Below, piece after piece: positions 60,383-64,000 of a stretch of DNA of 64,000 bases (its first letter is position 1; each line of letters starts with the position of its first letter). Source of the DNA: Moorella thermoacetica (GTDB lineage: Bacteria > Bacillota > DSM-521 > Neomoorellales > Neomoorellaceae); assembly GCF_001267405.1 (NCBI RefSeq), contig NZ_CP012369.1:1142001-1206000 (forward strand). Direction: 5' to 3'. Position numbers and translations under genes: made by a program. Below the pieces are notes generated by a model. It saw only the letters and a program-made list of their open reading frames with translations, was not told where the DNA came from and searched no databases.

Positions 60383-60396
60383 TGGTAACGGTTCCA
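60383..60396. promoter_or_regulatory. LacI-type operator, site 3 (at the lacI promoter)
   Basis: TGGTAACGGTTCCA, on the minus strand TGGAACCGTTACCA, one base different from sites 1 and 2. It starts just after the -10 box, so bound repressor would block initiation. Confidence 0.75.
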
Positions 60397-60401
60397 TGAT
60401 A

Positions 60402-60430
60402 ATATTAACTCCCAGTCTAGAGACTGTCAA
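60402..60430 (-). promoter_or_regulatory. Promoter of the catabolic operon
   Basis: Minus strand: consensus TTGACA (60430-60425), 17-base spacer, TAATAT (60407-60402). Confidence 0.8.
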
Positions 60431-60460
60431 GATGTTTTTTAATAAAAACTTAATAAAATT

Positions 60461-60484
60461 TTAAGCCCCATAACAGGGGCTTAA
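60461..60484 (-). terminator. Intrinsic terminator after the DUF302 gene
   Basis: TTAAGCCCC/GGGGCTTAA stem around a 6-base loop, followed by AATTTTATT on the minus strand; it separates the DUF302 gene from the LacI promoter. Confidence 0.7.
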
Positions 60485-60501
60485 CATAACATGGGCTTAG
60501 C

Positions 60502-60894
60502 TTACCGGGCGGCCTCAACAATAGTTCTAATCTTTGTATCTACTTCTCTGGCTACTTCCTCTAACCTGGCATGGGGGAAGAATTGAGCCAGCATAGTTGG
60601 CCTGAGGGCGCTAATATAGGTCTTGCCGTCCCGAACGTAAACGTTGATTTTGCAGGGCATCATCAGGCTGATAAGGATGTCTTTCGCCAGGACTTCGTGG
60701 GCGTAGCGGGCGTTGCAGATTTCGATGATCTTTAAAGGATCGGAATCATACCCTTTACTCCTCAAGGTGGCCTGGACGTCATGGACGTGCTGGACTTTCA
60801 TGCCCTGGGCGGCAGTAGCCTCTTCTACGGCCTTGACGGCGGCCTCAAAATCCCTGGCCGTAGTTACGGTATAGCTGAAGTCTGGCTGTTCCAT
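60502..60894 (-). CDS. DUF302 family protein
   Basis: 130 aa. Matches DUF302: FEAAVKAVEEATAAQGMKVQHVHDV, KIIEICNARYAHEVLAKD (conserved Cys/His-type region), and MMPCKINVYVRDGKTYIS. Widespread cytosolic fold of unknown function. Monocistronic with its own terminator. Confidence 0.85.
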   Translation of the reverse strand: MEQPDFSYTVTTARDFEAAVKAVEEATAAQGMKVQHVHDVQATLRSKGYDSDPLKIIEICNARYAHEVLAKDILISLMMPCKINVYVRDGKTYISALRPTMLAQFFPHARLEEVAREVDTKIRTIVEAAR

Positions 60895-61202
60895 GGGGAA
60901 TCCCTCCGTCTGTGCTTGAAGATTATTTCCGGATGTTAATTTATCAGGTTTATATTATAATACTATTGTTATAATTCGCTGTCAATAAATATGGCGTATA
61001 TATTTCGCAAACGCCTTGCAGGAAAGGGAAAGATAATAAAAGAAGACACCCGCAGGTACCTTCTTAGTTTTCCTTTTTTACCCCGATAATAATCGCTAGG
61101 GGCTGTTTACTGCTTTTTCCGCCACTACAAAAACTTGTACCCCAGGCTTTTCCTCCACCATGATAAAATAGTAATACCAATTCCCCAGGGGGGCTGATAG
61201 CC
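60895..61202. other. Intergenic region, nothing firm seen
   Basis: AT-rich near 60950-60990 (several TATAAT-like words). No gene with a ribosome site; a minus-strand frame at 61064-61387 crosses the neighbouring gene and is rejected. Confidence 0.5.
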
Positions 61203-61874
61203 TTGTATTTTACCGGTCTGCAAATAAAAAAACGGCCCAGTCGCATTATTGTGGCCGCGCCCCACGATGGTGACGATGCCGACGGCCTTTCTGATGGCAA
61301 TAGCGGTTTGATTGCCGCCCGCCTGGCAGAGCGCCTGGGAGCCAGTTTAGTCCTGGCCCGCAATCTCCGTCGCCTGGTAGATGTCAATAAAGACCCGGAG
61401 AATGTAGCTGATCCCCGGTTGGCAGCCTGGTGTCATCGTTACCAGGAGCGCATCTTTCGTCCCCTGCCCTTGCTGGTACTGGAGATCCACGGGCATGTCA
61501 GCGGCCACTTCGACCTGGAGATTTCCACCGGCTACAGGGGTATCGATGCTGCCTATCGCGAGCGCCTGGAGCTTTACCGCCGGGACCTCCGGCAGGCTAT
61601 AGACCACTACTGGCTACCCGGCGGCCCTTTAGGGGAAATCAAGAAGCCCACCCTGGGCGTTTTCCCCCTTGACGCGGACGTAAAACTGAAGGCAACCCGC
61701 ACTTATACCTTCCAATTGCTCCGCGCCCTGCGTTTGCTGGGTCACCCTTGTTACGGCCTTCACGTGGAGATCCATCGTTACCTGCGCCTGCCCCCGCCGG
61801 GTGGACCGGACCTCCACGCCGCCCTGGTGGAAATTCTGGCCGCCGGGATTAAACGCTTTTTGCCAGGCCGATAA
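61203..61874 (+). CDS. N-formylglutamate-amidohydrolase-like protein
   Basis: 223 aa. Similar to the FGase family: PHDGDDADGLSDGNSGLIAARLAE, LVLARNLRRLVDVNKDPEN (the R-x-x-D-x-N motif), and LLVLEIHGHVSG. These are zinc-dependent amidases. TTG 61203 is preceded by GGGGGG eight bases upstream. Its end overlaps the convergent M55 peptidase gene by 26 bases. Substrate unknown. Confidence 0.7.
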   Translation: MYFTGLQIKKRPSRIIVAAPHDGDDADGLSDGNSGLIAARLAERLGASLVLARNLRRLVDVNKDPENVADPRLAAWCHRYQERIFRPLPLLVLEIHGHVSGHFDLEISTGYRGIDAAYRERLELYRRDLRQAIDHYWLPGGPLGEIKKPTLGVFPLDADVKLKATRTYTFQLLRALRLLGHPCYGLHVEIHRYLRLPPPGGPDLHAALVEILAAGIKRFLPGR

Positions 61875-62664
61875 GGCTCCGGACTGCCTGATAGGCTTCC
61901 AGGTAATCACCGCCTGTATAGGTAACGGTGACGGCGTTCAAGCGCTGGCAACGGGGCAGGATAGCTGCTGCTGCCGCCCGGGCCGGATCGTTAAACTCGA
62001 TGGTCACCCTTGCCGGAGCCGGCGCCGGCAGATGTTTAAGGTTTTTCCTGGCCAGGGCCTTGAGCATTCCCTGGAGAATTTTCGTCCGGGCCTGGCGGTG
62101 GGATAATGAACGGACAGCATGGTAATTCAGGGCTTCCTTTACAATAACTATTTCTATATTATTCCCCAGCAATTTTCTAGCCTCGCCGGCCAGAACCTGG
62201 TCCCCGCTGACCAGTACCACCGGGACGCCGAAATAACCTGCCAGCAGGGCGTTCAGGCCCAGCTCCCCCATTTCCTCCCCATTGACCTCCAAACGGTGAA
62301 CTACTTCACTATAAGTATGGGCCAGGACCCCCGGACTGCCGGCCCGGGCATGGTAACCCAGGAAGCAGGCCGCCGTAAAACCCCGGTCGATGCCCTCCAT
62401 CATCCCCAATCTTTTCGGTGTGCCGCTGATTAGCTGGGCACCGGGATGCAGGTTCTCCACAAGAATGTTGCGCATCCCGTCGTGGGCATCATTTACGCAA
62501 ACGGTGGTAGCCCCGGCCTGCAGGGCACCGTGAACGGCGGCATTTACTTCTGCCGTCATTAACTTCTGACAACGGGCATATTCCGTTCCCGCCCTGGCTT
62601 CCACCTGTTCCCAGGCGCATATACCGGCAACTCCTTCCATATCGGCCGATATGTAGACCCGCAT
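61849..62664 (-). CDS. M55-family D-aminopeptidase (DppA-like)
   Basis: 271 aa. MRVYISADMEGVAGICAWEQV is the metal-binding start (Asp-x-Glu); VNDAHDGMRNILVENL and FLGYHARAGSPG carry further ligands. Zn-dependent D-stereospecific peptidase known from Bacillus DppA, acting on D-Ala peptides. Possibly peptidoglycan fragment recycling. Confidence 0.92.
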   Translation of the reverse strand: MRVYISADMEGVAGICAWEQVEARAGTEYARCQKLMTAEVNAAVHGALQAGATTVCVNDAHDGMRNILVENLHPGAQLISGTPKRLGMMEGIDRGFTAACFLGYHARAGSPGVLAHTYSEVVHRLEVNGEEMGELGLNALLAGYFGVPVVLVSGDQVLAGEARKLLGNNIEIVIVKEALNYHAVRSLSHRQARTKILQGMLKALARKNLKHLPAPAPARVTIEFNDPARAAAAAILPRCQRLNAVTVTYTGGDYLEAYQAVRSLIGLAKSV

Positions 62665-62694
62665 CGCTGCTACCCCCCACTTGAAGTCTTATGT

Positions 62695-62716
62695 AAAAAA
62701 GGGCCGACCGGCCCTA
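62695..62716 (-). terminator. Intrinsic terminator after the HMA-like gene
   Basis: Minus strand: GGGCC/GGCCC with a short loop, followed by TTTTTTAC. Confidence 0.8.
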
Positions 62717-62728
62717 GGAGCAGCTCCT

Positions 62729-63028
62729 TCAAGCCTTCTGGATATAGTGGTACCCGAGCCTGGTGATATGGTAGCCGATGGTCTCCAGGTTCATCTGGGG
62801 TAAGTTATAAGTCACCGTCACCCGCCGGTACCCGGGGATAATATTAACACTTACCACTCCTGGTAAATTACGCAGGGTATTGCCGATCTTCTGGCAATCC
62901 TCATCTGTTTTCATATCACTGATGATCAAGGTCATAGTAACCTGCCTGTTTTCTGATGTATAACCATACTGCAAATTTTGTAATTGCCGTTGTAAACATC
63001 CCCGTGCCTGCTGGCTATACCAACTCAT
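62729..63028 (-). CDS. HMA-fold-like small protein lacking the metal CxxC
   Basis: 99 aa. The segment VTMTLIISDMKTDEDCQKI, LRNLPGVVSVNIIPGYRRVTVTY, then a helix to GYHITRLGY has the beta-alpha-beta-beta-alpha order of heavy-metal-associated domains, but the GMTCxxC loop is replaced by SDMKTDEDC with one Cys. ATG 63028 follows GAGGAGG. Paired with the next gene; function unknown. Confidence 0.65.
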   Translation of the reverse strand: MSWYSQQARGCLQRQLQNLQYGYTSENRQVTMTLIISDMKTDEDCQKIGNTLRNLPGVVSVNIIPGYRRVTVTYNLPQMNLETIGYHITRLGYHYIQKA

Positions 63029-63080
63029 TTCAAATCCTCCTCTTTTTTCAGGATGAGCGACCTGCTCACCTGCCTCCATC

Positions 63081-63356
63081 TCAGGGACTCAGACGCCGGA
63101 ATTCCACCCCTCTCTGGAGAAGCAGGTAATCTATAAAGGAAGGTGTAATCCTTTCCGGGTCGTAGATTACTTTCACCAGATTGCCGCCCTGCTGGGGCAA
63201 CTGGATCTCCCTGACCAGGGACGCGAGGGCGGAATAAACGGTTTCCCGGATGGTCGGGGTTTCGATGTGAGGGATAATATAAGTGACTTCCTGATATTGA
63301 TGGGATTGGAATCTCTCCCGGCGGGCGTCAATCCACATCCTTACCTTGGGCTCCAC
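63081..63356 (-). CDS. HMA-fold-like small protein, upstream partner
   Basis: 91 aa. VTYIIPHIETPTIRETVYSALASLV, then VKVIYDPERITPSFIDYLLLQRG, again recalls an HMA-like fold with no Cys at all. GTG 63356 with AGGAGGTG upstream. 52 bases before the next gene on the same strand, likely one operon. Confidence 0.6.
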   Translation of the reverse strand: MEPKVRMWIDARRERFQSHQYQEVTYIIPHIETPTIRETVYSALASLVREIQLPQQGGNLVKVIYDPERITPSFIDYLLLQRGVEFRRLSP

Positions 63357-63521
63357 TCCCTTCTCACCTCCTGTTCTCTGCCCTTATATCTTATGCGTTT
63401 GCCTCTCCTTTGTTAGCCCGAGAAAAATTTCCAAAATACCCCTGAATTCACTTCCCCAGGTTCATCCCACCCCTCACCGACATATGCTGTAATAGTGATT
63501 CTATGAAATGAGGGGTGAAAG

Positions 63522-64000
63522 ATGGCTAAGATTTTGCTGGGAAACACTCCCCTGTCTTTATGGGAGCTTGATGACTTCAGTAAAGCCCTGTTGCCGGTCC
63601 TCTGCCGCAATCTAGGTCTCAGTTACCTGGAGGATGATGAAGGAAACCTGATCCTGGAGCCGCCTCTGGGTAATAAGACGATTGTTTTACGCCCTTTAAA
63701 AGGTCCTGATAAAGGCTTTAACACCCTGTTAACCTCCGTGAGCCAAAAACTCCAGGGCCTGGGGGCAAATGTTTTAATTGTACCGGCCACGGCCAGGGAC
63801 GGGCGGCTCTTCCGCCTTTGGCAGACCCAGGTTCTCTTTGCCTTTTCCCAAAAAGATACTTCCGGAATTGAATCAGGCCTGCGTTTTTTTTACGCCCTCA
63901 AAAAGCGGGAAGAAAGCCTGGGTTTGATAGCCGCTCTGGTGCGGGCTATGTTAACTTCAGAGAATCCTCCTGGTTACTACATTCCAAGTCCGTGGGAGCA
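63522..64000 (+). CDS. Hypothetical protein, partial at the right edge
   Basis: ATG 63522 behind GAGGGGTGAAAG; about 159 codons remain open to the window end. N-terminus MAKILLGNTPLSLWELDDFS. The middle (GNKTIVLRPLKGPDKGFNTLL, GLGANVLIVPATARDGR) has the spacing of an amidase_3 domain but without its DPGHGG metal motif. No membrane segment. Divergent from the HMA-like pair. I cannot name it with confidence. Confidence 0.6.
   Translation, partial: MAKILLGNTPLSLWELDDFSKALLPVLCRNLGLSYLEDDEGNLILEPPLGNKTIVLRPLKGPDKGFNTLLTSVSQKLQGLGANVLIVPATARDGRLFRLWQTQVLFAFSQKDTSGIESGLRFFYALKKREESLGLIAALVRAMLTSENPPGYYIPSPWE

Noticed and set aside
61064-61387. 107-aa minus-strand frame
   Set aside because: Crosses into the FGase-like gene and is Arg/Ser-rich antisense; the plus-strand gene has a good ribosome site.
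1-64000. CRISPR array, rRNA operon or complete insertion sequence
   Set aside because: No regularly spaced direct repeats, no rRNA sequence and no transposase with terminal inverted repeats were seen in the window.

Overview
The window looks like chromosome of a thermophilic acetogenic clostridium, most likely Moorella or a close relative. Supporting signs are GC-rich coding sequence, strong GGAGG ribosome sites with many TTG starts, a methanol:corrinoid methyltransferase system, a cobalt-importing cbi operon under a cobalamin riboswitch, a siroheme-type heme cluster with two NirJ-like radical SAM enzymes, and a PPi-type phosphofructokinase. The genus is inferred from gene content, not from a search.

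Layout. 1-1.8 kb: end of a corrinoid protein and mtaB. 1.9-9.8 kb: housekeeping and accessory genes (rubredoxin-like protein, a drug efflux gene whose frame runs into tRNA-Pro and tRNA-Thr, nitroreductase, orphan DNA methyltransferase, YqeY, EamA transporter, acylphosphatase, PlsY). 9.8-14.1 kb: cobalamin riboswitch followed on the minus strand by cbiJ-cbiM-cbiN-cbiQ-cbiO. 14.2-17.9 kb: a molybdenum hydroxylase large subunit split into two genes plus an amidohydrolase, behind a guanine-class purine riboswitch; a second such riboswitch precedes a purine permease at 24.0-25.6 kb. 18.3-23.8 kb: beta-carbonic-anhydrase-like protein, a stalk-domain protein cut by an in-frame amber codon, an SOS-box-controlled Y-family polymerase with a small Cys-rich partner, and an M48 protease. 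25.8-37.3 kb: QueT, PPi-PFK, a radical SAM/PDZ protein, a phosphate transporter pair, tRNA-Leu, an FtsA-like ATPase with a long C-terminal extension, two paralogous small proteins, AzlCD and a molybdopterin oxidoreductase. 37.4-47.5 kb: tetrapyrrole operon (polyprenyl synthase, sirC, hemA, hemC, cobA-hemD, nirJ1, hemB, nirJ2, hemL). 47.6-51.6 kb: O-antigen-ligase/TPR protein and an MBL/DUF3006 pair. 51.7-60.4 kb: a LacI-controlled catabolic operon (acyl-CoA ligase, thiolase, CoA-transferase, SDR, MFS transporter, lactonase-like hydrolase). 60.5-64 kb: DUF302, N-formylglutamate-amidohydrolase-like protein, M55 aminopeptidase, two HMA-fold-like proteins and a gene running off the end.

How the parts connect. 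Methanol methyl transfer needs cobamide; the cbi operon supplies cobalt and the early tetrapyrrole genes supply precorrin-2, which also feeds siroheme and heme. The two purine riboswitches suggest one purine regulon joining uptake (NCS2 permease) with hydroxylation/deamination. In both, the terminator overlaps the aptamer, which predicts ligand-activated expression. The LacI-type regulator has a near-consensus promoter with its probable operator just downstream, and the same 14-bp operator occurs twice more in the operon, marking it as one inducible catabolic unit whose substrate (possibly a lactone or hydroxy acid) is not known.
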